The translations under genes were made by a program, and so were the position numbers. A stretch of DNA of 11,537 nucleotides, taken from NCBI GenBank assembly GCA_020050695.1, contig JAGVKI010000175.1, forward strand, positions 1-11,537. The letters are read 5' to 3'. Each line of letters opens with the position of its first letter. The first letter of the stretch is position 1. The notes under the pieces are model-generated. The model saw only the letters and a list, made by a program, of their open reading frames with translations, was not told the origin of the DNA and ran no database searches. This DNA is from Alphaproteobacteria bacterium. Lineage in GTDB: Bacteria; Pseudomonadota; Alphaproteobacteria; Rickettsiales; SXRF01. Of the stretch, positions 1 to 7,272 are shown piece after piece.

Positions 1-70
1 CCAGCTCCACATTCAGTGAATCATCCAGATGTGAGGCGTTAGAAGCGGTGGCGTTTGCGGTTGCGGTCAT
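1..70 (-). CDS. N-terminal fragment of an unidentified protein, third gene of the tnaA-tdh operon
   Basis: Reading leftwards, an ATG lies one base past the TAA stop of the threonine dehydrogenase gene (TAATATG junction). It is preceded by a good ribosome-binding site, GGAGT, about eight bases upstream inside the dehydrogenase gene. Twenty-three codons are visible before the window ends. The peptide begins MTATANATASNASHLDD and is rich in Ala, Thr and Asn, with no obvious signal peptide or motif. The spacing and ribosome-binding site argue for a real, co-translated gene. Genes next to tdh often encode 2-amino-3-ketobutyrate CoA ligase (kbl), but this N-terminus does not resemble the E. coli Kbl start, so I give no product. 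A role in amino-acid breakdown is inferred from position only. Confidence 0.6.
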   Translation of the reverse strand, partial: MTATANATASNASHLDDSLNVEL

Positions 71-71
71 A

Positions 72-1100
72 TTATTTACTCCAGTCGAGAACTACTTTAC
101 CTGATTGGCCTGAGCGCATTACATCGAAACCCTGCTGAAAATCCTGATAGGAAAAACGGTGGGTGATGACAGGCGATATCTTCATGCCGCTTTGCAGCAG
201 CGCGGTCTGTTTATACCATGTCTCAAACATTTCGCGGCCATAAATGCCCTTAATGGTCAGGCCTTTGAACACCACTGCATCCCAGTCGATACCTGTGCCG
301 CCCGGCTGAATGCCCAGCATGGCCAGTTTGCCGCCATGGGCCATGGAATCGATCATCATGTTCAGAGCTGATGGGTTGCCCGACATTTCAAAACCGACGT
401 CGAACCCTTCGGTCATATGCAATTTCTTCATGACGTCCGGCAGCTTTTCATTGTTGATGTTCACCGCTGCGGTTGCGCCCATGCTTTTGGCAAGATTGAG
501 GCGGTAGTCATTCACATCGGTGATGATGATGTAGCGCGCGCCCATATGCTTGGCCAGCGCGACTGCCATCACGCCGATAGGGCCCGCACCGGTAATCAGC
601 ACGTCTTCACCGACCAGGCTGAAGGAACCTGCCACATGCATGGCGTTGCCAAGCGGGTCGAAAATTGCAAAAAGTTCTACCGGAATATCAGAACTGCATG
701 GCCAGACATTGGCGGCGGGCACAGACACATATTCGGCAAACGCGCCGTGGCGGTTAACGCCAATGCCAATCGTGTTGGCGCATAAATGGCGCCGTCCCGC
801 TAGACAATTTCGGCAATGACCGCACACGACATGGCCTTCGCCGCTGACCAAATCGCCTTCCTTAAGGCCCGTGACATTGCTGCCAACCGCTGCGATACGT
901 CCTACGAATTCATGGCCTGCGATGGTTGGCACCTTGATCGTCTTTTGCGCCCAGCTGTCCCAGTTATAGATATGCACGTCGGTGCCGCAGATACCCGTTT
1001 TCATCACTTTGATAAGTACGTCATTGATGCCGTATTCTGGTTCGGCCACGTCTTCGAGCCACAGGCCTTCTTCAGCTTTGGATTTTACGAGTGCTTTCAT
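72..1100 (-). CDS. tdh: L-threonine 3-dehydrogenase
   Basis: This is a zinc-dependent medium-chain alcohol dehydrogenase that oxidises L-threonine to 2-amino-3-ketobutyrate with NAD+ in the cytoplasm. The product is 342 residues from the chosen start, against 341 in E. coli. Cys38 and the His63-Glu64 pair in the AGHE motif form the catalytic zinc site. Cys93, Cys96, Cys99 and Cys107 form the structural zinc lobe. The Rossmann motif GAGPIG is at 171-176, with an acidic residue (Asp195) at the end of the second strand, as expected for NAD. The open frame runs 41 codons further upstream, but that part overlaps the preceding gene and lacks family similarity. [18 protein letters not shown] is the typical N-terminus. 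The start is 2 nt after the stop of the lyase gene, so the two are probably translationally coupled. The next gene follows after 1 nt. Confidence 0.96.
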   Translation of the reverse strand: MKALVKSKAEEGLWLEDVAEPEYGINDVLIKVMKTGICGTDVHIYNWDSWAQKTIKVPTIAGHEFVGRIAAVGSNVTGLKEGDLVSGEGHVVCGHCRNCLAGRRHLCANTIGIGVNRHGAFAEYVSVPAANVWPCSSDIPVELFAIFDPLGNAMHVAGSFSLVGEDVLITGAGPIGVMAVALAKHMGARYIIITDVNDYRLNLAKSMGATAAVNINNEKLPDVMKKLHMTEGFDVGFEMSGNPSALNMMIDSMAHGGKLAMLGIQPGGTGIDWDAVVFKGLTIKGIYGREMFETWYKQTALLQSGMKISPVITHRFSYQDFQQGFDVMRSGQSGKVVLDWSK

Positions 1101-1102
1101 GT

Positions 1103-2515
1103 CTATACGGCTTTCTTTTGGGCTTTGGATTGTGCCATGGGTGCAAAATGGGCAGTGAAGTGGCGCAGGAACGGTGCCTGTTTGGTAATGCGGTGCGGCG
1201 GAATCTGTTCGCGCTGCTGCCATACCTGGGTCAGCACTTCGATCACATAATCAAAATGGCTTTGTGTGTATACCCGGCGCGGGAAAGCCAGGCGCACCAG
1301 TTCGCGCGGGGCAGGGGTTTCATTGCCTTTGGCATCCACGCGGCCAAACATAACGCTGCCCAGTTCCACCGATCGTATGCCGCCTTCTAAATACAGTGAA
1401 TTAACGACACCAATGCCGGGGTAATCGGCGGCGGATAGATGCGGGCAGAAACCTGCTGCGTCCAGAAACACGGCGTGGCCACCAGCAGGCAGTACGATGG
1501 GGATTTTCTGTTCGCTAAGGCGCGTGGCCATATATTCCACCGTAGCGTGGCGGTAGCGCTGATAGTCATATTCCAGCGCTTCACGCAGACCAACGGCAAT
1601 GACTTCCAAATCGCGCCCGGCAAGGCCGCCATAAGTGGGAAAGCCCTCGGTGAGGATTAGCAGGTTGCGGAAATCTTCTGCCCATTGCTCGTTATGGCAG
1701 GCAAAGAAACCACCGATATTGGCAAGCCCGTCTTTTTTCGCACTCATGGTAGCAGCATCGGCCAGTGCAAACATTTCACGTGCAATGTCCATCAGGCTTT
1801 TATCCTGGTAACCCGGCTCATATTCCTTGATGAAATAGGCGTTTTCTGCAAAGCGGCAGCAATCAATTACCATGGGAATATTATATTTGGTAAGCAGCGC
1901 TTTCATGGCTTTCATATTGCTCATGGATACGGGCTGTCCGCCGCCGCTGTTATTGGTTACCGTGATCATGGCAAAGGGAATACGACCTTTGTTTTCGGTA
2001 ATAATGCGCTCAAGTTTTTCAAGGTCGATATTGCCCTTGAAGCGATGCATGGAATAGAGGTCTTCACCTTCGGATGTCAGCAGATCCTCTGCTTTGGCGC
2101 CAGTATATTCGATATTAGCGCGGGTAGTATCGAAATGGCTGTTATTAGGTACGATGTCACCGGCTTTCAGGCGGGTTGAAGCTAGGATACGTTCTGCCGC
2201 GCGCCCCTGATGGGTTGGGAAGATATGCGTAAAACCGGTGATGTCGCGCACCGTCTGCTCAAAATGCTGCCAGGAGGTGCTGCCTGCATAGCTTTCGTCG
2301 CCTACCATGAGTGCGCCCCACTGCTTGGCGGACATGGCGCCCGTGCCGCTGTCGGTCAGCATATCGATGGTTATATCCTGCGCGTTCAGCAGGAATACGT
2401 TATGCTGTGCGGCTGCGAGTTTTTCTTCGCGCTGCTGGGGTGTTGTGATCGGCAGTGCTTCCGTCATTTTAATGCGGAAGGGCTCAATAATCGTGCGCAT
2501 GGTTTTTACGTCCAT
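1103..2515 (-). CDS. tnaA: Tryptophanase-like PLP beta-eliminating lyase
   Basis: This cytoplasmic PLP enzyme of the tryptophanase/tyrosine phenol-lyase family cleaves an aromatic amino acid to the free ring compound, pyruvate and ammonia. Numbered from two codons before the chosen ATG, the PLP lysine is Lys263 in MSAKKD, and [26 protein letters not shown] and [12 protein letters not shown] are family blocks. Several blocks (MSAKQW, VNIGG-like ANIGG, GLAGRD) look more like tyrosine phenol-lyase. However, three specificity positions match tryptophanase: Asp131 (Thr124 in C. freundii TPL), Leu387 (Arg381 in TPL, Ile in E. coli TnaA) and His454 in RHFTA (Phe448 in TPL). I therefore favour tryptophanase, giving indole. 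The frame also allows a TTG at 2521 and an ATG at 2494; none of the starts has a strong ribosome-binding site. No TnaC leader peptide or TnaB permease is visible nearby. Confidence 0.85.
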   Translation of the reverse strand: MDVKTMRTIIEPFRIKMTEALPITTPQQREEKLAAAQHNVFLLNAQDITIDMLTDSGTGAMSAKQWGALMVGDESYAGSTSWQHFEQTVRDITGFTHIFPTHQGRAAERILASTRLKAGDIVPNNSHFDTTRANIEYTGAKAEDLLTSEGEDLYSMHRFKGNIDLEKLERIITENKGRIPFAMITVTNNSGGGQPVSMSNMKAMKALLTKYNIPMVIDCCRFAENAYFIKEYEPGYQDKSLMDIAREMFALADAATMSAKKDGLANIGGFFACHNEQWAEDFRNLLILTEGFPTYGGLAGRDLEVIAVGLREALEYDYQRYRHATVEYMATRLSEQKIPIVLPAGGHAVFLDAAGFCPHLSAADYPGIGVVNSLYLEGGIRSVELGSVMFGRVDAKGNETPAPRELVRLAFPRRVYTQSHFDYVIEVLTQVWQQREQIPPHRITKQAPFLRHFTAHFAPMAQSKAQKKAV

Positions 2516-2571
2516 AAACAAGAGTTTAAGGCAGTACTTTAGCCAAAGCGAACGCTATGAGCAATGAAAGA

Positions 2572-2599
2572 GTATTATCCTTTTAAGATCAAAGGACAA
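2572..2599 (-). promoter_or_regulatory. Putative tnaA-tdh operon promoter with an embedded palindrome
   Basis: On the minus strand, TTGTCC (2599-2594) and TAATAC (2577-2572) are separated by 16 nt, a plausible sigma70-type -35/-10 pair about 55 bases upstream of the tnaA start. The inverted repeat TCCTTT-7 nt-AAAGGA (2578-2596) fills the spacer and clips the -35, which is where a repressor or MerR-type activator would bind. The match to consensus is modest. The same hairpin could instead be a weak terminator for the ferritin-like gene just upstream, but it is AT-rich and short, and has no clear T tract. Confidence 0.35.
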
Positions 2600-2607
2600 A
2601 ATACAGA

Positions 2608-3033
2608 TTAGCCGGGTTTGCGGATCATTTTTTCGACTTCGGAAATATGGGTTTCCTCATCGGTGATCATCTGGCGGGCATATTCTTCCAGATATACGGA
2701 GTGGCCCTCTACGAGCTTGAGCAGTTCGTAGTAATTACCCACCTGTGTGCGCTCATGCTCCAGGCTTTCGGTCAGAATATCGGTGATGGCATGCTTGTGT
2801 GTTTCAAGCAGGTTGGAAATCTTCAGCGAAGGGTGACCATCAAGCGTGGTGATATGCTCACCGGCAAGTGTTGCATGGGTCAGCGATTCCGTCGCCTGTT
2901 CGCGCAGCCAGCCTACGATAGGTATACGGTTATGGCCAAACACCATCAGTGAATAATGGGTATAACGGACAACACCGGCCAGTTCGAATTCCAGGATCTT
3001 GTTCAGTGTGTCGATGACTTTTTGCTTATCCAT
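2608..3033 (-). CDS. Bacterioferritin-like di-iron protein, heme ligand absent
   Basis: This 141-residue four-helix ferritin-like protein is shorter than E. coli Bfr (158). It probably binds and oxidises iron, or protects against peroxide, in the cytoplasm. Helix A carries Glu17 (FELAGVVRY), helix B carries Glu49 and His53 (ESLTHA), helix C carries Glu92/Glu94 (LEHER), and helix D carries Glu126 and His129 (DEETH). These are the expected di-iron ligands. Compared with E. coli Bfr, the residue aligning with Glu51 is Ser50, with Glu one place earlier, and the heme-binding Met52 is Leu51, so heme binding at a subunit interface is unlikely. From memory, this ESLxHA pattern recurs in a proteobacterial Bfr-like subgroup. 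A ribosome-binding site, GAGGT, lies about eight bases before the ATG. I see no convincing Irr or Fur box in the 143-nt region upstream. Confidence 0.85.
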   Translation of the reverse strand: MDKQKVIDTLNKILEFELAGVVRYTHYSLMVFGHNRIPIVGWLREQATESLTHATLAGEHITTLDGHPSLKISNLLETHKHAITDILTESLEHERTQVGNYYELLKLVEGHSVYLEEYARQMITDEETHISEVEKMIRKPG

Positions 3034-3176
3034 AATAGTACCTCGTAGAGAATATTTAATACGGCATTACCTATGGCAGGGCAGAGGTAAAAAGTCCATC
3101 ATTTTTGTAATTGAGAATGCTACGCAATACGCCTGTGGCTGTGGCTTTGCGCCCATTAGCTTTTTAGTTGCGAGTG

Positions 3177-3875
3177 CTAATCAATACGCTCATTTACCAG
3201 TTGTCCGTCAACAATATGTATCTGGCGATGAGCGCGGCCTGCCAGCGCTGGGTCATGGGTAATGGTGACCACCGTTTTACCCTGTTCCTTGGCCAGTTTT
3301 TCAAACAAAGCAAATACCAGGTCGGCATTTTGCGTGTCCAGATTGCCGCTTGGTTCGTCAGCCATGATAAAAATAGGGTCATTGGCCATGGCGCGCGCAA
3401 TAGCTACGCGTTGGCGCTGACCGCCGGATAGCTGGCCGGGTTTACGTTTACCTGCATCGGCCAGTCCAAAATAATCAAGCAGTTCATGTGCGTGTTTTCG
3501 CATTTTTGCTTCCGGCCATTTGCCTAGTTTGCGCATCGGCAGCATCACATTATCCATGGCGGAAAATTCCGGCAGCAGGAAATGGAACTGGAATACAAAC
3601 CCGATCATCTCCAGGCGTAGCCTTGTCAGTGTAGCATCATCCGCAGACGTAGTGTTAATGCCGGTAAGATAAATCTCGCCTGAGGTAGGCTTATCAAGTA
3701 GGCCAAGCAGATACATCAACGATGATTTACCCGAGCCGCTTGGGCCAATCACTGATACGAATTCCCCCCTGCCAATGGTAAAGCTGACATTTTTAAGCAG
3801 CGTAACCGGAATGGTTTCATTGGTGAGCACACGCGATATATTGCGTACATCGAGAATATTATCATTTACGCTCAT
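3177..3875 (-). CDS. ABC exporter ATP-binding protein (LolD/MacB type)
   Basis: This 232-residue nucleotide-binding subunit powers the adjacent FtsX-type permease from the cytoplasmic side. All ABC motifs are intact: Walker A GPSGSGKS (44-51), Q-loop Gln96, signature LSGGQ (149-153), Walker B FIMADE with catalytic Glu174, and H-loop His207. The segment after the Q-loop (LLPEFSAMDNV) is typical of the LolD/MacB/DevA group. The start codon overlaps the permease stop in an ATGA junction, so translation is coupled. It is the last gene of a three-gene operon in the order adaptor, permease, ATPase. That order is the one known for DevBCA-type glycolipid exporters, while MacAB fuses permease and ATPase. 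The substrate cannot be read from the sequence. Confidence 0.93.
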   Translation of the reverse strand: MSVNDNILDVRNISRVLTNETIPVTLLKNVSFTIGRGEFVSVIGPSGSGKSSLMYLLGLLDKPTSGEIYLTGINTTSADDATLTRLRLEMIGFVFQFHFLLPEFSAMDNVMLPMRKLGKWPEAKMRKHAHELLDYFGLADAGKRKPGQLSGGQRQRVAIARAMANDPIFIMADEPSGNLDTQNADLVFALFEKLAKEQGKTVVTITHDPALAGRAHRQIHIVDGQLVNERID

Positions 3876-5128
3876 GTTGCCCCCCTGATAATATCAACAG
3901 GGTTTAACGCCGCTGCCTTGCGCGCAGGCAGTAGCGCTGCAAGCGAGGCTGATATAATAGCAAGGACGCCTGAAATAGCATAATGGCTGTAGCTGCGATA
4001 GATAATCATGTGATCCGTGGCCAGAAAGCCTTCCTTGCCGATATTCATGGGAATTTTTTCCATCGCGCCCATCAGCACATAACCCAGGATCCAGCCAGTC
4101 ACTGCGCCCATCATGCCAACCATGAGTCCCTGCCATAGGAAGATAAATTCAATATCACGCTTGCCAAAACCCATGGACTTTAAAATGGCTATATCCTTAA
4201 CTTTTTCGTTCACCACAGTGGTGATAATATTGAATATGCCAAAGCCAGCCACAATCAAGATGGCTGTAACCACTGAATACAGAATGATGTTCTGCATGCG
4301 AAAAAGGCCGAAGATATTTTCGTTGGTTTCTTCCCAACCCTCTGTACGGTAGGTGTAGCGGGCCTCCAGCCGTTCTGCAAGTTCAGCCGATTGATTGATA
4401 TCGGCAAGGCGCATTTTGATTAAATTGATACGGTTATCGCGCTTTTGCAATATCTGCGATTTTTCCAGCAGCGCATAGACCTGCGTGTAGTCTACTTCAG
4501 TGATACCTGTACGCATGATACCTTCAACTTTCATGATCAGCGTAACGCCTTCCGGTGATACTACGGAGATTTTTGAGCCCAGTCTTGCACCCAGATTTTT
4601 AGCGATACCATCACCAAGCAGTACGCCGTTACGGTTGGTCATCAAGTCGAAAAGGCTACCCTCTGTCATATCTTTTTCGATATTAGAGGTCTTAACTTCC
4701 ATATGCGGTACAATACCTACCAGTGTGGCGGCCAGGTCCTTGCCGCCATAATGAAGCAGTACTTGTCCGCGCAGGGAAGCCGATACATTTACTCCCGGTA
4801 TTTTGGCAATTTCGCGCACAATGCGGTCGCCGCCAAGAATGCCTCGCTGTTCATCTTTAGGCTTAAGCCCATCCAGTTGGATGACGGCATGGGGATAGGC
4901 GCTGTATACAGGTTGCTGTGGTGCACTGCGGAACTCATCCTTCATGATCACATGCGGAGACACATCCAGCACTTGGGCAATAAAATAACTTTGAAATCCC
5001 TGCATCATGGAGAGTACGGCAATAAAAAAACCTACACCCATGGCGACGCCGAAAACGGAAATCAGCGTCTGGCGTTTGCGTACGAAAAGATAAGCGGTGG
5101 CAATAGAGAGCGAAAGAGGGATACCCAT
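3872..5128 (-). CDS. FtsX/LolC-type ABC permease
   Basis: This 418-residue inner-membrane permease has the layout of the LolC/E-MacB-DevC superfamily. One transmembrane helix lies near the N-terminus (about 20-42). A large periplasmic domain follows (about 45-275) with short motifs such as GDGIAKNLGARLG (172-184). Three more helices lie at about 280-304, 328-354 and 381-401. A cytoplasmic coupling segment, VKDIAILKSMGFGKRDI (310-326), precedes helix 3, and the usual PARKAAALNPVDIIR tail ends the protein. Its start lies 8 nt after the adaptor stop, with AAGG about six bases upstream. Together with the adaptor it probably forms a mechanotransmission-type exporter rather than an importer. A LolCDE role is less likely because an HlyD-type adaptor is encoded in the same operon. 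Confidence 0.9.
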   Translation of the reverse strand: MGIPLSLSIATAYLFVRKRQTLISVFGVAMGVGFFIAVLSMMQGFQSYFIAQVLDVSPHVIMKDEFRSAPQQPVYSAYPHAVIQLDGLKPKDEQRGILGGDRIVREIAKIPGVNVSASLRGQVLLHYGGKDLAATLVGIVPHMEVKTSNIEKDMTEGSLFDLMTNRNGVLLGDGIAKNLGARLGSKISVVSPEGVTLIMKVEGIMRTGITEVDYTQVYALLEKSQILQKRDNRINLIKMRLADINQSAELAERLEARYTYRTEGWEETNENIFGLFRMQNIILYSVVTAILIVAGFGIFNIITTVVNEKVKDIAILKSMGFGKRDIEFIFLWQGLMVGMMGAVTGWILGYVLMGAMEKIPMNIGKEGFLATDHMIIYRSYSHYAISGVLAIISASLAALLPARKAAALNPVDIIRGAT

Positions 5129-5136
5129 GGCTGCCT

Positions 5137-6114
5137 TTATTTCTCGGTTGTAGAAGGCGCATGGCTTAATACCATATCGCCTTCCTTAAGCCCTTCGGTG
5201 ATTTGCACATGTGATTCGTCGCGTACCCCTGTTTTTACGGGCGTTTTTGTTTTCTTGCGGCCATCCATACGCCATGCAAAACCGCCATTTTCAGCGGTGG
5301 ACGGAATAACCAGCGCATTTGGGATGGTCTGCGTAATGATGTTTACTTCCGTAGTCATGCCGGTAAGCAGCGGCGTGTTTTCCGGCAATGTAATACGGGC
5401 ACGAAACACTTTGTTCACCGGATCGCCCTTGGGGGTGATTTCACTAACGGTGCCTTCAAATACCTGTCCAGCAAAGGCATCGGCCTTGATAACGGCCTTC
5501 TGGTTCAGCTTTACCTGAGCAATATCTTCTTCATCCACATCGGCGGTAATACGAAGCGGGATGGGTTGTCCCACCCAGAAGATAGTCTGCCCGGCCTGCG
5601 CTATTTCACCCAGTTCCATATCGCGGCGCAGCACTATGCCATCGACCGGCGATATGAGTGTAAGGTCACTTACCGCCTGCTGCAATGCCTGCACCTGCGC
5701 GTATATTTCGCGCTCTTCGCGCTGCGCGTCTTCGAGTTCTTTGCGGCTGATCGCTTTTTCTCGTGTCAGGATAATATTGCGTGCCAGTTCCTTTTTAGCA
5801 AAATCCAGCTTGGCTTTTGCTTCTTCCAGGCGCTGGGTTTCAGCGCGATTTTCCATGCGTGCGATGACATCCCCTTTTTTGATCGCATCGCCTTCGGGGT
5901 GCAGTATTTCCATGAGCCGGGCAGTTTTATAGGAAGCCAGTTTCGCCCAATATACAGGTTCTACTGTCCCTGTGGCGTATACGGCGCGTATCACGGTATC
6001 GCGTTTTGCAATGGCGGTATCACCGCGCTCCTCTTTGCTTAAGCCGTAAACACTGTAACCCAGGCCAATGGCAATGATCAGCGCCAAGAAAGTAATCAAA
6101 CGTCTTTTAGCCAT
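5137..6114 (-). CDS. HlyD/MacA-family periplasmic adaptor
   Basis: This 325-residue membrane-fusion protein links an inner-membrane ABC permease to an outer-membrane channel. A single N-terminal membrane anchor (about 7-24, ITFLALIIAIGLGYSVYG) follows a short positive MAKRR tail. The lipoyl half-motifs are at about 45-90 (HPEGDAIKKGDVIARM) and 150-185 (LTLISPVDGIVLRRDMELGE), separated by a Glu/Lys/Ala-rich alpha-helical hairpin (about 90-148). Beta-barrel and membrane-proximal domains follow, with a PSTAENGG turn at about 271. It is the first gene of the exporter operon and is transcribed away from the PhyH-family gene across a 193-nt AT-rich gap. No TolC-type outer-membrane gene is present in the window, so a channel encoded elsewhere is presumed. 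The ribosome-binding site before the ATG is weak. Confidence 0.92.
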   Translation of the reverse strand: MAKRRLITFLALIIAIGLGYSVYGLSKEERGDTAIAKRDTVIRAVYATGTVEPVYWAKLASYKTARLMEILHPEGDAIKKGDVIARMENRAETQRLEEAKAKLDFAKKELARNIILTREKAISRKELEDAQREEREIYAQVQALQQAVSDLTLISPVDGIVLRRDMELGEIAQAGQTIFWVGQPIPLRITADVDEEDIAQVKLNQKAVIKADAFAGQVFEGTVSEITPKGDPVNKVFRARITLPENTPLLTGMTTEVNIITQTIPNALVIPSTAENGGFAWRMDGRKKTKTPVKTGVRDESHVQITEGLKEGDMVLSHAPSTTEK

Positions 6115-6193
6115 GAGGTTTCTCGCTGTTTAAGTAGGTATAGCGCTTAACGGGCGCGCTTTTAATACATAGTATTGTTTGGAACACAGATAG

Positions 6194-6217
6194 ATACTTC
6201 ATGCAATAATCAAGTAT
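6194..6217. repeat. Inverted repeat in the divergent intergenic region
   Basis: ATACTT and AAGTAT are perfect inverted arms separated by 12 nt. The element lies between the exporter operon and the PhyH-family gene, where an operator serving both directions could sit. In this AT-rich DNA a six-base match can arise by chance. Confidence 0.25.
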
Positions 6218-6234
6218 ATGCAAAGAACGGATGG

Positions 6235-6247
6235 ATATAATTTATAT
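6235..6247 (+). promoter_or_regulatory. Perfect AT palindrome containing a consensus -10 box
   Basis: ATATAA-T-TTATAT is a perfect 13-base palindrome. It contains TATAAT (6236-6241) on the plus strand, about 67 bases before the PhyH-family start, and TATAAA on the minus strand facing the exporter operon. I find no convincing -35 at the right spacing on either side. If this is a promoter, it would lean on an activator or an extended -10. Confidence 0.3.
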
Positions 6248-6307
6248 TGAAATGACAGAGTGTTAATAGTAGTGTTGCTATCTGGACGATAAACACAAGT
6301 AGCACCG

Positions 6308-7246
6308 ATGACCTTTATTACTGACCGGGAAACATTTGCATTTGATCTGCGCGGTTACATTATATTCAAGCGTTTTATTGCTCCGGATCTGGTAAAAAAA
6401 ATAAACACCATCATAGACAACAGTGAAGCGGCAACACAATCGCCAAAGTTCGGGTTTGTTGGTCTGGACCCCGTATTCAAGGATATTATTACTGATCCGC
6501 GAATACTTGAAACCTGCCATAAATGGATCGATCCGCATTTTCGCTTTGACCATGCATGGGGCGTTCAACAATTTGCCGGAGCTACGCCAACTGTCAACAA
6601 CCTGCATGCCGGGCCATATGCCAACCAAGGCTATTTCCAGTATAACTGGTATGGCGGTAAGCCACGGTCAAGCTGCCTGATTTTTTCTGTAGTAACCGAA
6701 GCACAGGCCGCTGAACAGGGTGGGCTTGTCGTGATTCCGGGTAGCCATAAATCCTATCTTGGCATGACCGCGCCGGATGTGTACTCGCATGTTCTGCATT
6801 TGAGTTTTGATTCCACGGACTTTTCAGATATTGCCGTTATCCCATCGCTTGAGCCAGGGGATCTTCTGGTGTTTACAGAAGCATTGATGCATGGAAGTGC
6901 GCATTGGCAGGCGATTACGCGCAGGCGAAGGAATCTGTACTTCAAATATTGCCTGGGAAGCATGGGATGGTTGCCGCAGGACAACCCGGATATTGTGAAG
7001 CTGCGTGAGTCGGCGCGCAATCCCTTGGAAGAGCGTTTATTCGCCCCTTCATGCGTGGCTACGCGCGGCGGCATTGGCGGCTCCACCGTCTGGAGGCCAG
7101 CCACCTATATGCAGACCAAAAAGAATAATCAGCGTATCACAGCACTGCTAGGAAAATTGCCCCAAGGCCCTAAAAAAGCGATTGCAGATCTGTTTAATAA
7201 GCTTCCTGATTCCTCTCGCAAGCACATTATAAAACTGCTTAAATAG
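6308..7246 (+). CDS. PhyH-family (phytanoyl-CoA dioxygenase-like) oxygenase with an HxG motif
   Basis: This 312-residue double-stranded beta-helix protein belongs to the Fe(II)/2-oxoglutarate-dependent PhyH superfamily. Visible marks are FDLRGYIIFKRF near the N-terminus, NNLHAGPYANQ (97-107), GGLVVIPGSHKS (138-149), LEPGDLLVF (181-189), His195 in ALMHGS, and an Arg-rich RRRR (205-208) that could supply the 2-oxoglutarate-binding arginine. The likely first iron-binding triplet reads His100-Ala101-Gly102, so the usual acidic ligand of HxD/E is missing. HxG and HxA occur in Fe/2OG halogenases such as WelO5 and SyrB2, and an LHGG version occurs, from memory, in many uncharacterised PhyH proteins. 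The substrate is unknown. The C-terminal 50 residues are Lys-rich and probably outside the core fold. There is no signal peptide and no clear ribosome-binding site. The next gene starts 26 nt downstream. Confidence 0.82.
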   Translation: MTFITDRETFAFDLRGYIIFKRFIAPDLVKKINTIIDNSEAATQSPKFGFVGLDPVFKDIITDPRILETCHKWIDPHFRFDHAWGVQQFAGATPTVNNLHAGPYANQGYFQYNWYGGKPRSSCLIFSVVTEAQAAEQGGLVVIPGSHKSYLGMTAPDVYSHVLHLSFDSTDFSDIAVIPSLEPGDLLVFTEALMHGSAHWQAITRRRRNLYFKYCLGSMGWLPQDNPDIVKLRESARNPLEERLFAPSCVATRGGIGGSTVWRPATYMQTKKNNQRITALLGKLPQGPKKAIADLFNKLPDSSRKHIIKLLK

Positions 7247-7272
7247 TGCTTCATATGGAGACGTATTACTAA

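Noticed and set aside
1101..1223. A 41-residue N-terminal extension of threonine dehydrogenase
   Set aside because: It overlaps the end of the lyase gene, is unlike the family, and the ATG at 1100 gives the normal length and N-terminus.
1103..2515. Calling the lyase tyrosine phenol-lyase
   Set aside because: Overall motifs look TPL-like, but the TPL Arg381 and Phe448 positions are Leu and His here and Thr124 is Asp, all as in tryptophanase.
2522..2607. A TnaC-like leader peptide upstream of tnaA
   Set aside because: No ATG-initiated short frame with a Trp codon exists in this gap on the minus strand.
3133..3146. Tandem GTGGCT copies suggesting a repeat array
   Set aside because: Only two six-base copies; no array or CRISPR-like spacing anywhere in the window.
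3034..3176. An Irr/Fur-type iron box upstream of the ferritin-like gene
   Set aside because: GAGAATATTTAATA and TTGAGAATGC look vaguely similar, but neither has the required symmetry; no clear promoter was found either.
4703..5518. A 271-codon open frame on the plus strand, antisense to the permease and adaptor genes
   Set aside because: It lies opposite two clearly identified exporter genes, has no family features and no ribosome-binding site of note; it is a shadow frame.
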